Below are positions 8,194 to 17,775 of a DNA stretch of 23,197 nucleotides, piece after piece. The stretch covers positions 1-23,197 of the forward strand of contig JBHJGY010000099.1 of assembly GCA_050331335.1 (NCBI GenBank), written 5' to 3'. Within the stretch, counting starts at the first letter, position 1. Each line of letters starts with the position of its first letter. The translations under genes were made by a program, and so were the position numbers. The notes under the pieces were generated by a model. That model was not told where the DNA came from. It saw nothing but the letters and a program-made list of their open reading frames with translations, and ran no database searches. Source of the DNA: Thermohalobaculum sp050331335. GTDB lineage: Bacteria; Pseudomonadota; Alphaproteobacteria; Rhodobacterales; Rhodobacteraceae.

Positions 8194-9159
8194 GCCGCCA
8201 CCTTCGCCGTCTCGGGGAAGTGGCACGCCACGGTCCGGGCGGGGTCGGAGGGGTGCGCAGCCAGGCTCGGGTCTTCGGCGCGGCACCGCGCTGCGGCGCT
8301 TGGGCAGCGCCCCGCGAGCGCGCATCCCTGAGGACGCGCGGCGGGTTTCGGGGTCTCGCCGGTCAGGCGGAAGCGCGTCCGACCGCGCCCCCTGCCGGGC
8401 ACCGCGTCGATCAGCGCGCGCGTATAGGGATGCGCGGGGCGGGCCAGGACGGCATCCACCGGCCCGACCTCGACGAAGCGGCCGAGATACATCACCGCCA
8501 CGCGTTGGCTGATATGGCGAACCACGGCGAGATCGTGGCTGATGAACAGGGTCGTGAGCCCGAGCTCGTCCCGCAGCCGGTCGAGCAGCGCAAGGATTTG
8601 CGCCTGGATCGACACGTCGAGCGCGGAAACCGGCTCGTCGCAGAGCAAGAGATCGGGCTTGAGGATCAAGGCGCGGGCGAGCACCACGCGTTGGCGCTGG
8701 CCGCCGGAAATCTCAACCGCGGCACTGCGGTGCAGATGCGCCCCGATCCCGACCGCTTGGAGCAGGCGCGCCGCCGTTTCGGTGCGGGCGCGGCGTGGGC
8801 CGGCGTTGTGGATGTCGAGCGGCTCGCGCACCTGCGCGAGGATCGACATGCGGGGGTCGAGCGCCCCGAGCGGGTCCTGGAAGACGTATTGGAGGCGCCG
8901 CCGGATCGGTCGCCAGGCGGCAGGGCCGAGCCCGTCGATCCGCTGGCCGTCGAGCCGCACCTCCCCCGAGACAAGAGCTGCCCGGTCGGCCAGGCCGGTG
9001 ATCAGACGGGCGAGGCTGGACTTGCCGCAGCCCGACTCACCGACGACGCCCAGCGTCTCCCCGGCGGCGAGCTCGAAGCTCACGCCGTCGATCGCGGCCA
9101 CAGGCCCGTCCGCGCTGTGATAGGAGAGCCGCGCGTTGCGCACCGAAAGGCGGGCCGGC

Positions 9160-9167
<8 letters not shown>
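8190..9167 (-). CDS. ABC importer ATPase, DppF/OppF type
   Basis: This 325-residue ATPase energises the importer. Walker A is GESGCGKS at residues 43-50. The signature is ISGGQRQRVVLARAL, Walker B is LLLCDEPVSALD, and the H-loop is ISHDLAVV. The C-terminal extension has the oligopeptide-ABC domain with HPYTRALIDAVP and a conserved Cys set (GCALAGRCP, CRAEDP, ACHFP). That set may bind an iron-sulfur cluster, as described for some DppD/DppF-type ATPases. The ATG at 9167 overlaps the end of the preceding ATPase gene by eight bases. An upstream in-frame extension to 9455 would lie inside that gene and is rejected. Confidence 0.95.
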
Positions 9168-10196
<1,029 letters not shown>

Positions 10197-10200
<4 letters not shown>

Positions 10201-11762
10201 TCGGTGAAGGAAAGTTCGGCCGAGGTCAGGTTCATATACTGGGTCGGGTAAGGTTCCCAGTTCACGCCGTCGCGGATCCCGTAGAACTGGGTGAGCGCAT
10301 GGAGCGGCGTGCCATGGGGGTCTGCGTCGAAATTGTCGAGAAGCTGGGCGAAGAGCACGCGGCGGCGCTCCGTGTCCGGGTTCTCCTCGAGCTCCTTGCC
10401 GATCGCGAGGAACTCCGGGTTGTTCTCGTACATGCCACGCTCGACCCAGCCCGAGCGCGCGCCGAAGCGGCGCCAGATCTGGCCGACGGGATCGGGATAG
10501 TAGGCGGTGAAGGAGCCGTTGAAGATGCCGCGATCCGGCGTGTCAGCGTAAACTTGGTCCCAGTTCTCGACCATGTCGAGGCGCACGTTGAGACCAGCCT
10601 GCTTCCACATAGCGACGAGGATCTGCGCAGTCTCGCCCTCGTTGGTGTAGTAGCCCTCGTGGCTGCGATAGACGATTTCTTCGCCGTCATAGCCGGCTTC
10701 TTGCAGGAGCGCACGGGCCTTCTCGAGATTGTACTCAGGCACCGGGCGGTCCGCGAGATACATGTCGCCGAAGACCGGCATCTGCCAGCCGCGGTTCACC
10801 ACGGTCCTGCCGGCGTAGAGGCTGTCGACGATCGCCTGGCGGTCGATCGCGAGGTTGAGCGCGCGGCGGACCAACGGGCTCTCCAGGGCGTTGTCGGTCG
10901 AGTCGTAGATCAGGCCGCGGATGTTGAGGATCGGGCCGCCGACGACCGAGACGCCCTCGGCCGCTTCGAGTTCGGCGATGTGATCCGGCCCGACCTCGGT
11001 GACGATGTCGAACTGACCCGAGCGCAAACCGGCCAGTCGGGTCGAGATCTCAGGGACAACCACAAAGGTCACGCGCTCGGCGGCGGCCTTGTGCTCGCCC
11101 CAATAGCCATCGAAGGGCACCAGCACGAGGCGCTCGCCAAAGACGAACTCCTCGACCATGTAGGGTCCGGTGCCGACCGGCTTCTTCGCCCACTCGCTCC
11201 AGACCTTGCCGGTCGCCTCGAAGGCGTCCTGCGAGCCGATCTGGGCCGGGTAGTTGGCGAAGCGCTGGAGGATCAGCGCATCATCGGCTTTCATCGTGAT
11301 GCGGACGGTGTAATCGTCGACCACCTCGCTGCCCGCGACATTGCCGAGGAAGGGCGCGGTGTCGGTGATGCCGGGGTTGCCGTCGGCGTCGAGGCCCTGC
11401 AGGCGCTCCGGCGAGAAGGCCCAGGCGACGTCCTCGGCGGTCATCTCGGTGCCGTCATGGAACATGACGCCTTTGCGCAGGGTGAAGAGGATCGAGCGCG
11501 GGCTTTCGATCTCCCAGGCGGTGGCGAGGCCGGGCTTGAGCTGGCCGCCATCGCGGTAGTCGGTTCTTACGAGCGTCTCGAAGACCGAGTACATCACGCG
11601 GAGATGGACGTTCGAGTTCTCCATCGCAGGCTCGAGAACATCCGGAAGCTTCTGAACGGCGATGGTCAGCTCGCGTGCCTGGGCGGCGGTCGGCTGAACG
11701 GCCGGGGCGATCAGCACGGCCAGCACTATGGCCGCAAGGCGGGCTCCGAGTCGGAACGGCAT
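10197..11762 (-). CDS. Periplasmic solute-binding protein of the ABC importer (SBP family 5)
   Basis: This 521-residue protein captures the ligand in the periplasm and delivers it to the permeases. A Sec signal peptide (Arg-rich start, hydrophobic core 9-20, cleavage after AQA at 29) precedes a family 5 binding protein. Family marks include LKPGLATAWEIESP, FTLRKGVMFHDGTEMTAEDVAWAF, KPVGTGPYMVEEF, and VRRALNLAIDRQAIVDSLYAG. The family binds peptides, opines, nickel chelates, glutathione and sugars, so the ligand cannot be read here. The ATG at 11762 has a GGGGGAC site about seven bases upstream; a start at 11804 would lie before it and spoil the signal peptide. It is the first gene of the operon, as usual for the most abundantly needed component. 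Confidence 0.95.
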
Positions 11763-12441
11763 CTGCAAGTCCCCCTTAGGTGTTTGATGGCATGGCGGGC
11801 GCACGGCGATCCGAGCGCCACCAACAGTTCAACCTCGCATCCTTGTCGGCGCGCCGTCGGAGCGATGTCGGAGCGATGAAGTTTTCTTGAATGAATGGTG
11901 TGGCCTACCGTGCAGTGCGCCGGATGCCACCGGGTTCACGTCACGGCACCACGTAACCGAGATTGCGCAAACCCAGCCGCGTACCGCTGCCTTCGGAGTT
12001 TGGCGGGATGCCGAAAAACGAGGTCTGTCCCCTTATCCTGCTCGGCTAACCACGGACATATCGGTTTCGATGGGGGGGCGGCCGTTGTCGCGGTAGCCCG
12101 GATGCAGGCGCTGGGTGCTGTCGTCGCCAAGCCACCGCTCAACCAGGATCTGGGCTTCACCGGCCGCCACACCACCCGCCGGGTCCGACGCTAGGGCCGC
12201 CGCCACATCCTGCGACCGCCGCTTCGCGACGCGCTGAAACAGCACATGCGTCCCCCGCCGGCGTCATGTCGGCACGCCCGGACCTCCATCTGGGGGAAGC
12301 TGCGGCGGATGGCGCGAGGCGCGTTCGGGTCGACTGCCCCGATCCTTTGATGGCCGGCTCCCCCGAGACGCCGGGACTGGGGCCCGGATCCCGGTCGCGT
12401 CCTCTTGCATCCCCGGGGGGCGGTCTCCTCGATGGCGGCCG
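11763..12441. other. Upstream region of the ABC operon and non-coding stretch
   Basis: The first 120 bases carry the leader and probably the promoter of the ABC operon, including a perfect 11-base tandem repeat (11856-11877). No -35/-10 pair stands out. Farther on, a minus-strand frame from a GTG (12245) to 12033 encodes 70 protein-like residues with good GC3 and a GGGGA upstream, but I recognise no family. Plus-strand frames at 11887-12194 are Cys/Arg-rich and look spurious. The stretch probably contains decayed sequence. Confidence 0.45.
11856..11877. repeat. Perfect tandem 11-base repeat upstream of the ABC operon
   Basis: GTCGGAGCGAT occurs twice back to back (11856-11866 and 11867-11877), about 95 bases upstream of the binding-protein start. 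Two copies spaced about one helical turn could be a binding site for a regulator reading the same DNA face. A role as operator is inference; a chance duplication is equally possible. Confidence 0.6.
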
Positions 12442-12852
12442 GCGCAACACCGGGCGCGGCGGCACTGCTATGCGAAGCGGTGGCGCTCCGGCCTCGGCTC
12501 ACCTGCCGCCAGGGACGGTGGCAAAAACCGGCGTGGGTGACCTGGGCGGTTCAATCGGCGGGGCGTTTCTCGGCAAGCGTGGGCATTGCGGCCCGAGGGG
12601 CACCGGCTGCGGCATGGGGGTGATCGGGCGCAACGCCTCTATCCCGATCACCGGATCCCGGCCCAGGAGATGTATCTGCCGCTCGCGGGTTGAGCTGAGT
12701 GGCTGGTGGCGCAGGGGCTTTGGCTGCGCTGCGCGTCCGGTTATCCTCGCAGAGCGGCTTGCGATGCCTGGGAGGCGATGCGGCTCATGTTTATCTCCAC
12801 GCGCGGCTGGGGGCGCCCCCTGGTGCGCTCGGTGCTGAGGAGAGAGAAATGA
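12442..12852 (+). pseudogene. Decayed cupin gene resembling DMSP lyase family
   Basis: One frame (codons from 12637) reads RLYPDHRIPAQEMYLPLAG, a stop (12691-12693), then AEWLVAQGLWLR and on to a stop at 12850-12852. The first part matches a cupin motif 1 (HxH, three residues, E, six residues, G) with the second His changed to Ile. The wording YP-HxHPAEE-YLPLAG-AEW is what I recall from the DMSP lyase (dimethylpropiothetin dethiomethylase) family. About 12442-12600, in another frame, reads ALRPRLTCRQG, like that family's pre-cupin segment, which implies at least one frameshift. The last stop overlaps the ATG of the next gene as ATGA, which supports this as the ancestral reading frame. The family call is tentative; that it is a broken gene is somewhat surer. 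The 5' limit is approximate. Confidence 0.4.
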
Positions 12853-13502
12853 CCGTTGGGGCGGGATCATCGCGGCGCGGTGTCGGGGCCGAAGCAAGGG
12901 CCGAGATGGGGGGCGGCGCCTTGTCCTGCGTCGGGACGGCGGCGCTTGCCATCGGTCTGTCGCGCGCCCCGCTGCCCGCGCCGGCCGCTGAGATCTCAGA
13001 GGCGCTGCGCCGCGCGCTCACGGCCTATGAGGCGGGGGACGCGGGCACCGCGCGCGATGCGGCGGCTGCGGTTGGACGCGCCCTCGACACGGCCGCTGCT
13101 TCCCGCCTTGCCGCCCATTTGCCAGACGCGCCGCAGCGATGGCTGCGCTTGCCCTGCAACTCCCGCCCGGTCGTGGGCGTGCCGGTCTTCGAGGGCGTTT
13201 CGGCCTGCGCGAGCTCCGCGGCCGAGGCCGATGGGGCCGCGCCTCGGGCTACCTTCAGCTCCGGCAGCGTGGCGACCGACACCACGGTCGACGCGATGCG
13301 CACTGCGGTCGCGGCCGGAGATCCGAAGATGCGGCGCTGCCCGGGCGGCCTGGACGGGGTCCCGTGCTGGCGGCACGGGCTGTCGGTCAAGGGGCTCGTC
13401 GACGCGTGGATCGTTCTCGGCATCCAAACTGACGGGCCGGTCGCAACGCTGGATCTCTTGCTCGACCCGATCGGTATCGGCGCCTTGGAGACAGGCCGGT
13501 GA
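12849..13502 (+). CDS. Hypothetical exported protein
   Basis: The protein has 217 residues. After a charged lead, residues 22-41 are hydrophobic and end at PAPAAE, which fits a signal peptide. The part from EALRRALTAYEAGDAGTA resembles a group of uncharacterised alphaproteobacterial exported proteins I recall: a helical AL-AYEAGD repeat, a central domain, and a closing I-----LL--I-IGALE pattern. The match is weak and the middle is unusually Cys-rich (about eight Cys), so it may be diverging or losing function. The ATG at 12849 follows a GAGAGA site and overlaps the stop of the decayed upstream frame. Its own stop overlaps the CoA-transferase GTG as GTGA. That double coupling is the best evidence that it is a real gene. 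Confidence 0.6.
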   Translation: MTVGAGSSRRGVGAEARAEMGGGALSCVGTAALAIGLSRAPLPAPAAEISEALRRALTAYEAGDAGTARDAAAAVGRALDTAAASRLAAHLPDAPQRWLRLPCNSRPVVGVPVFEGVSACASSAAEADGAAPRATFSSGSVATDTTVDAMRTAVAAGDPKMRRCPGGLDGVPCWRHGLSVKGLVDAWIVLGIQTDGPVATLDLLLDPIGIGALETGR

Positions 13503-14635
13503 GCGACCGGCCGAGCACGCCCGGACGCGGCCCGCTGCAGGGCGTGCTCGTGGTCGCGCTGGAGCAGGCCGTGGCGGCGCCGCTGGCGACCGCAAAGCTC
13601 GCAGAGGCCGGCGCACGGGTGATCAAGATCGAACGGCCCGAGGGCGATTTCGCGCGCGGTTACGACACCGCGGCGGCAGGCACTGCGAGCTATTTCGCCT
13701 GGCTCAACGGCGGTAAGGAGTCGCTCGCGCTCGACCTCAAAGGGGCGGACGACCGCGCGCTTCTCGATCGCCTTCTCGCCCGGGCGGATGTCTTCGTCCA
13801 GAACCTGGGGCCTGGCGCTGTGGCCCGTATGGGTTTCGGCGCGGAGGTTTTGCGAAGTCGGCGGCCGGCGCTGATCTGCTGCGACATCTCCGGCTACGGG
13901 GCGGACACCCCAGATGCCGGACGCAAGGCCTATGACCTGCTGATCCAGGCCGAGACGGGGCTCGTGGCAATTTCGGGCGCGCCGGGGGGCGTTGGGCGGA
14001 TCGGGGTCTCGGTGGTCGACATCGCCACCGGCATGAACGCAGCGCTGGGCATCTCGCAGGCGCTGTTACGCCGGGCGCGCACGGGACAGGGGGCGCATCT
14101 GCAGGTCGCCCTCTTCGATGCCATGGCAGACTGGATGACGGTGCCGCTCCTCAACGCCGAGGCCGGGCAGCCGCCAGGTCAGGCGGGGCTCGCCCACCCA
14201 TCCATCGCGCCTTATGGCGGCTTCCGAACGGCAGATGGCGCGGAACTCGTGATCTCCGTGCAGTCGGATCGGGAGTGGCGCCAGTTGGCGTCCGCGATGG
14301 GTCGGGCGGAGCTCGGCACCGATCCGCGCTTCGCGACCAACACCGCCCGGGTGGCGAACCGGGCCGACACCGACGGGGCGGTCGCGGCCTGGCTCGGCGG
14401 GCTCGACAAAGCAACGGCGCTCGCACGGCTCGGCGATGCCCGGATCGCTGTCGGTGCGGTCAATGGGCTCGACGACCTCGCAGCCCATCCAGCGCTCGTC
14501 CGTCGCACACAGCCGGTGCCGGGTGGCCTCGTCTCCCTGCCGCGGCCCGGGCTCCAGGCCGACTGGGCGGCGGCGCGCCAAGTCCCGCAACTCGACGCCC
14601 ATGGTGCTGCGATCCGCGCTGAGTTCGCCAAGTAA
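13499..14635 (+). CDS. CaiB/BaiF family (class III) CoA-transferase
   Basis: This 378-residue enzyme moves CoA between carboxylic acids. Family features are GVLVVALEQAVAAPLATAKLAEAGARVIKIE at the N-terminus (residues 15-45) and KESLALDLK (73-81). The catalytic Asp146 lies in KAYDLLIQAETGL, where it would form the acyl-aspartyl intermediate. HPSIAPYGGFRTADG near 234-248 opens the small domain, and a typical C-terminal segment (NGLDDLAAHPALVRR) follows. Length and motifs are intact. The start is a GTG that overlaps the upstream stop by four bases. The first gene of the same set resembles a DMSP lyase, but this enzyme has a single CaiB domain and is not the two-domain DddD. The substrate is unknown. 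Confidence 0.92.
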   Translation: MSDRPSTPGRGPLQGVLVVALEQAVAAPLATAKLAEAGARVIKIERPEGDFARGYDTAAAGTASYFAWLNGGKESLALDLKGADDRALLDRLLARADVFVQNLGPGAVARMGFGAEVLRSRRPALICCDISGYGADTPDAGRKAYDLLIQAETGLVAISGAPGGVGRIGVSVVDIATGMNAALGISQALLRRARTGQGAHLQVALFDAMADWMTVPLLNAEAGQPPGQAGLAHPSIAPYGGFRTADGAELVISVQSDREWRQLASAMGRAELGTDPRFATNTARVANRADTDGAVAAWLGGLDKATALARLGDARIAVGAVNGLDDLAAHPALVRRTQPVPGGLVSLPRPGLQADWAAARQVPQLDAHGAAIRAEFAK

Positions 14636-14643
14636 ACCGATCC

Positions 14644-14658
14644 GGCCCCAGATGGGCC
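14644..14658. terminator. Weak hairpin between convergent genes
   Basis: GGCCC-CAGAT-GGGCC lies between the stop of the CoA-transferase (14635) and the stop of the convergent minus-strand gene (14673). Stem and location suit a shared transcription end. There is no T-run on either side, so intrinsic termination is doubtful. Confidence 0.3.
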
Positions 14659-14672
14659 AACTCCGCCTCGGT

Positions 14673-15410
14673 TCAGCGGTTGAAGGCCAGCGCGGCCTCG
14701 CCGAGATTTAGGTGGCGTGTAATCTCGGCGCGATCTTCTGGGCAGGCGCCGGCCCGCACTGCCGTGACCGAGAGTGGACCGACGAACCGGGTGCCGCCTT
14801 GAAAAAGCATGCCAGAGGGTACCCGAAAGCAGTAGAACACAGCGTCCTGTGCCGGGGTTACCGAGACGACATCGGCGCGCCCGTCGAGATACGGCATGGT
14901 GCCCTCGCCTCGGATCCGCTCTGCCGCTTCCGAATAGCGGCGGATCGCCTCCTGGCTGGTCCGCGGCTCGAGCGGCTGCCGAGCATCGATGAAGGAGACA
15001 TAGCGCGCCTCCGGCTCCACCTCGCCGCCGTCGCCCGTCGCCTCTGGGACAAGGAAGAACCCGCCGAAAATCTCGTGTAGCACGACGAACTCGCCGCTCA
15101 ACCGCCAGCCCGCAGGCGGGGCGACCTCGATCCGACGCTCCCCCGGCGACAAAAACGCAGCGCCCTGCTCCGTTGCCACGACACGCACGCCGTGCGCTTC
15201 CTCGTCATAGCCCATCGTCTCGATGCCGATTAGGATCGCGGCCTTCCGTTCGGCCGGTGTCATTTGCGGGATCGCTTCAGTGCCTTCAGGCGATATCTCC
15301 GACGCCTGTCTTGGGCCGAACCTCAGCCAATCGGTGAAAACGAGCGCCGCGATAAGGGCCAGGCCTGCGAACGCAGCCGCGATGGCCGAGATGACAAGCG
15401 CGCTGCGCAT
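14673..15410 (-). CDS. Membrane-anchored protein of unknown function
   Basis: The protein has 245 residues. A single hydrophobic helix at about residues 4-26 (uncleaved anchor or signal peptide) is followed by a soluble domain expected outside the cytoplasm. I recognise no family. The soluble part has mixed alpha/beta composition and only two cysteines (in FYCF and GACPED), which could form a disulfide. The ATG at 15410 has GGGAGGG about eight bases upstream and a promoter at 15440-15468. It is divergent from the MttB-family gene and convergent with the CoA-transferase, so it is a single-gene unit. Confidence 0.75.
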   Translation of the reverse strand: MRSALVISAIAAAFAGLALIAALVFTDWLRFGPRQASEISPEGTEAIPQMTPAERKAAILIGIETMGYDEEAHGVRVVATEQGAAFLSPGERRIEVAPPAGWRLSGEFVVLHEIFGGFFLVPEATGDGGEVEPEARYVSFIDARQPLEPRTSQEAIRRYSEAAERIRGEGTMPYLDGRADVVSVTPAQDAVFYCFRVPSGMLFQGGTRFVGPLSVTAVRAGACPEDRAEITRHLNLGEAALAFNR

Positions 15411-15439
15411 TGCTGGACCCTCCCAATCGGTTTTTTGAC

Positions 15440-15468
15440 CCTATAGCATGCCCGGTCGCATCGGTCAG
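15440..15468 (-). promoter_or_regulatory. Sigma-70-like promoter of the membrane-anchored protein gene
   Basis: On the minus strand CTGACC (15468-15463) and TATAGG (15445-15440) are 17 bases apart and lie about 30 bases before the ATG at 15410. A run of A residues and a GGGAGG ribosome binding site follow. The assignment rests on sequence and spacing only. Confidence 0.45.
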
Positions 15469-15592
15469 CGTGCCCGCGCGGATGTTTCGGGTCAGATCCC
15501 GACACCCGATGACGCAGATGGGCGAGCGGCGGCCTGCCCGAGCGCCGAGGCTCAAAGCGCGGCTCATCGACGAGCGTGGCAAAGGGGCGGAC

Positions 15593-17146
15593 ATGAACGA
15601 GATCGCGAAGCGACGGCGCGGCGGCGGGCGCAGCGGAAATGTCCGACGGACCGACAAAAAGGCCATCGCGCAAGCGCCCTGGCGGCTGCACGAGCTGGTC
15701 GATCGGCCGACCGAGCCGCTCTCCGAGGAGGGCGTGCATGCCGTCGACGGCGCAGCCATGCGGATCCTCTCCGAGATCGGCATCGACTTCTTGCATGAGG
15801 GCGCCAAGGCCCGGCTCGCCGAGGCCGGTGCGCGGGTCGATCCGGACAGCGACCGCGTCCGCTTCGATCCGGATATGGTCCGAGAGTATGTCGCCAAGGC
15901 GCCGTCGCAGTTCACCTTGACACCGAGAAACCCAGAACGCCGTGTCATTATCGGCGGACGCCACCAAGTCTTCGGCAATGTCGCCAGCCCACCCAATTAT
16001 TCCGATCTCGAGGGAGGGCGTCGTCCCGGCACTCTCGACACCTTTCGCGATCTCGTAAAACTCGCTCAATACTTTAATTGCATACACTTGATGAACGGCT
16101 ATCCGGTGGAGCCGGTGGATGTACACGCCTCCGTGCGCCATCTCGACTGCCTGTACGAGAAGATTACGCTGTCCGACAAGGTGCTCCACGCTTACTCACT
16201 CGGCAAAGAGCGGGTCGAGGATGTGATGGAGATGGTGCGGATCGGCGCCGGCGTGTCGCATGAGGACTTCGACGCCGTGCCGCGTATGTACACCAACATC
16301 AACTCCTCCTCGCCGCTCAAGCACGACTGGCCGATGCTCGACGGCGCCATGCGGCATGCGGCGCGCAACCAGGCGGTGATCATAACGCCGTTCACCCTAG
16401 CAGGCGCGATGGCCCCGGTGACGCTCGCGGGCGCGGTGGCGCAGCAGACGGCGGAGGCGCTGGCGGGGGTGGTGCTGCTCCAGGCTGTGAGGCCGGGCGC
16501 GCCCGTGGTGATGGGCTCCTTCACCTCCAATGTGGATATGAAGTCGGGCGCACCGGCTTTCGGCACGCCGGAATACATGCGCGCGACCCAGATGTCGGGG
16601 CAGATGGCGCGGTTCTACGGCTTGCCGCTGCGCGCGACCAATGCCTGCGCCGCCAATTGCCCGGACGCTCAGGCCGCGTGGGAGAGCGCCTTCTCCCTCT
16701 GGGCCGTCACGTCCGCGCAGGCGAATGTGGTGTTTCACGCCGCAGGATGGCTGGAAGGCGGGCTTGTCGCGTCGCTGGAGAAATTCGTGATGGATTGCGA
16801 GACGCTGCAGCAGCTCATGGCCTACAATCAGCCGATCTCCACCGAGCCCGAGGATCTCGCTGTAGAGGCCATCGCCGAGGTGGGGCCGCACGGGCATTTC
16901 TTCGGCACGGCCCACACCCAGGCGCGCTATGAGACGGCGTTTTATGCCCCCTTCCTGTCGGACTGGCGCAATTTCGAGACGTGGGCCGAGACCGGCGCGG
17001 TGCGCACGCCGGAACGCGCCAACCGGTTGGCCAGGGCGATCCTCGCCGAGTTCGAGCCTGCCCCCCTGGCGGAGGACCGCAGGCTGGAACTCGAGGACTT
17101 CGTCGCCCGGCGGAAGGCCGAAGGCGGCGCCCCCACCGACTTCTGA
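15593..17146 (+). CDS. Trimethylamine methyltransferase (MttB) family protein, non-pyrrolysine
   Basis: This 517-residue TIM-barrel enzyme belongs to a superfamily that demethylates trimethylamine or quaternary amines such as glycine betaine, proline betaine or carnitine and passes the methyl group to a corrinoid protein. Family features include the N-terminal AMRILSEIGIDF (about 60-71), NYSDLEGGRRPGTLDTFRDL and PFTLAGAMAPVTLAGAVAQQ. The C-terminal GPHGHFFGTAHTQARYETAFYAP is typical too. The reading frame has no internal TAG, so this is not a pyrrolysine enzyme and trimethylamine itself is unlikely. I chose the ATG at 15593 because AAAGGGGCGG precedes it; the longer in-frame ORF from 15410 lacks a site. 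No corrinoid protein or methylcorrinoid:tetrahydrofolate methyltransferase gene lies in the window, so any partner is elsewhere. Substrate unknown. Confidence 0.9.
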   Translation: MNEIAKRRRGGGRSGNVRRTDKKAIAQAPWRLHELVDRPTEPLSEEGVHAVDGAAMRILSEIGIDFLHEGAKARLAEAGARVDPDSDRVRFDPDMVREYVAKAPSQFTLTPRNPERRVIIGGRHQVFGNVASPPNYSDLEGGRRPGTLDTFRDLVKLAQYFNCIHLMNGYPVEPVDVHASVRHLDCLYEKITLSDKVLHAYSLGKERVEDVMEMVRIGAGVSHEDFDAVPRMYTNINSSSPLKHDWPMLDGAMRHAARNQAVIITPFTLAGAMAPVTLAGAVAQQTAEALAGVVLLQAVRPGAPVVMGSFTSNVDMKSGAPAFGTPEYMRATQMSGQMARFYGLPLRATNACAANCPDAQAAWESAFSLWAVTSAQANVVFHAAGWLEGGLVASLEKFVMDCETLQQLMAYNQPISTEPEDLAVEAIAEVGPHGHFFGTAHTQARYETAFYAPFLSDWRNFETWAETGAVRTPERANRLARAILAEFEPAPLAEDRRLELEDFVARRKAEGGAPTDF

Positions 17147-17261
17147 GCGCTACGCCTGCCCTCGCCTCGACACCTGAGCGCGGCGCCAGAGCCCCAGGGG
17201 CGGGCGAGTTCTGGCAGGCGCTGCGGTGGCGAGACCGCGGGGTGCTCTGCGGCGGCGCGCG

Positions 17262-17723
17262 TCAGGCTGCTTGCCTCCCGCCGGCCTCTCGGTCGCCGGG
17301 CCCAGGCGACCGCGCCAGACGTGCTGGGCCCGAGTGCCGCGGTCGGGCGGCGGTCGGGGCGGGCCTCCCGGCCTCAACTGGCTTCGGAACTGCTGCGGGA
17401 CGAGACGTCGCTGCGCCGGCTGCCGGCTCGTCGGCCGTTCCGCCCAGGCCGGGCAGGCGTCCCTGGACGAGCGCGTCGAGATCGGCGGGGACGAGGCCGA
17501 TATCGTCGAGCGATCGCGGCGAGAGCCTGGCGAGTTGGCGCAGGCTTGCGCGGCGGGCCTGCCAGGCGGCAAGGCGAGACGCGAGCGCCTCCCAGAGCGC
17601 AGCGCAACGCCGGCCAGCGCCCCGGATGGTACCGTAGAAGGCCGCGGCGCGGGCCTCGTTGGCGCGGCGCAGATGGTCTCGGTAGACGGGGTCGGCAGCG
17701 ACAAGGTCGACGTGGGCATACAT
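17262..17723 (-). CDS. DUF1127-like protein with long Ala/Pro-rich tail
   Basis: The protein has 153 residues. The N-terminal half (about 1-60) is helical and includes YRDHLRRANEARAAAFYG. Residues 49-87 follow the DUF1127 pattern, with RLAAWQARRASLRQLARL then SPRSLDDIGLVPADLDALV, but the usual arginines are partly changed. From about residue 90 the sequence is a low-complexity Ala/Pro/Arg/Gly tail, unusual for DUF1127 proteins. A late frameshift or stop loss could have created the tail. The ATG at 17723 has GAGGAG eight bases upstream. It is divergent from the LysR gene, so the two may share control. Confidence 0.6.
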   Translation of the reverse strand: MYAHVDLVAADPVYRDHLRRANEARAAAFYGTIRGAGRRCAALWEALASRLAAWQARRASLRQLARLSPRSLDDIGLVPADLDALVQGRLPGLGGTADEPAAGAATSRPAAVPKPVEAGRPAPTAARPRHSGPARLARSPGPGDREAGGRQAA

Positions 17724-17775
17724 GGGTCGATCTCCTCTTTCGGTCGTCTTTGACGGGGTCGCCGGTCCATCTGAG

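Noticed and set aside
10299..11879. A 526-codon open frame on the plus strand opposite the solute-binding protein gene
   Set aside because: It is the antisense shadow of a strongly supported gene in GC-rich DNA. It has no recognisable domain, and its composition (Asp, Val, Glu, Arg, His) is typical of a reverse-frame translation.
13499..14635. The CoA-transferase as DddD, the DMSP CoA-transferase-lyase
   Set aside because: DddD has two CaiB-type domains and is roughly twice as long. This protein has one domain of 378 residues.
15410..15592. Longer N-terminus of the MttB-family protein starting at 15410
   Set aside because: It lacks a ribosome binding site, runs through the divergent promoter, and its residues do not match the family's beginning.
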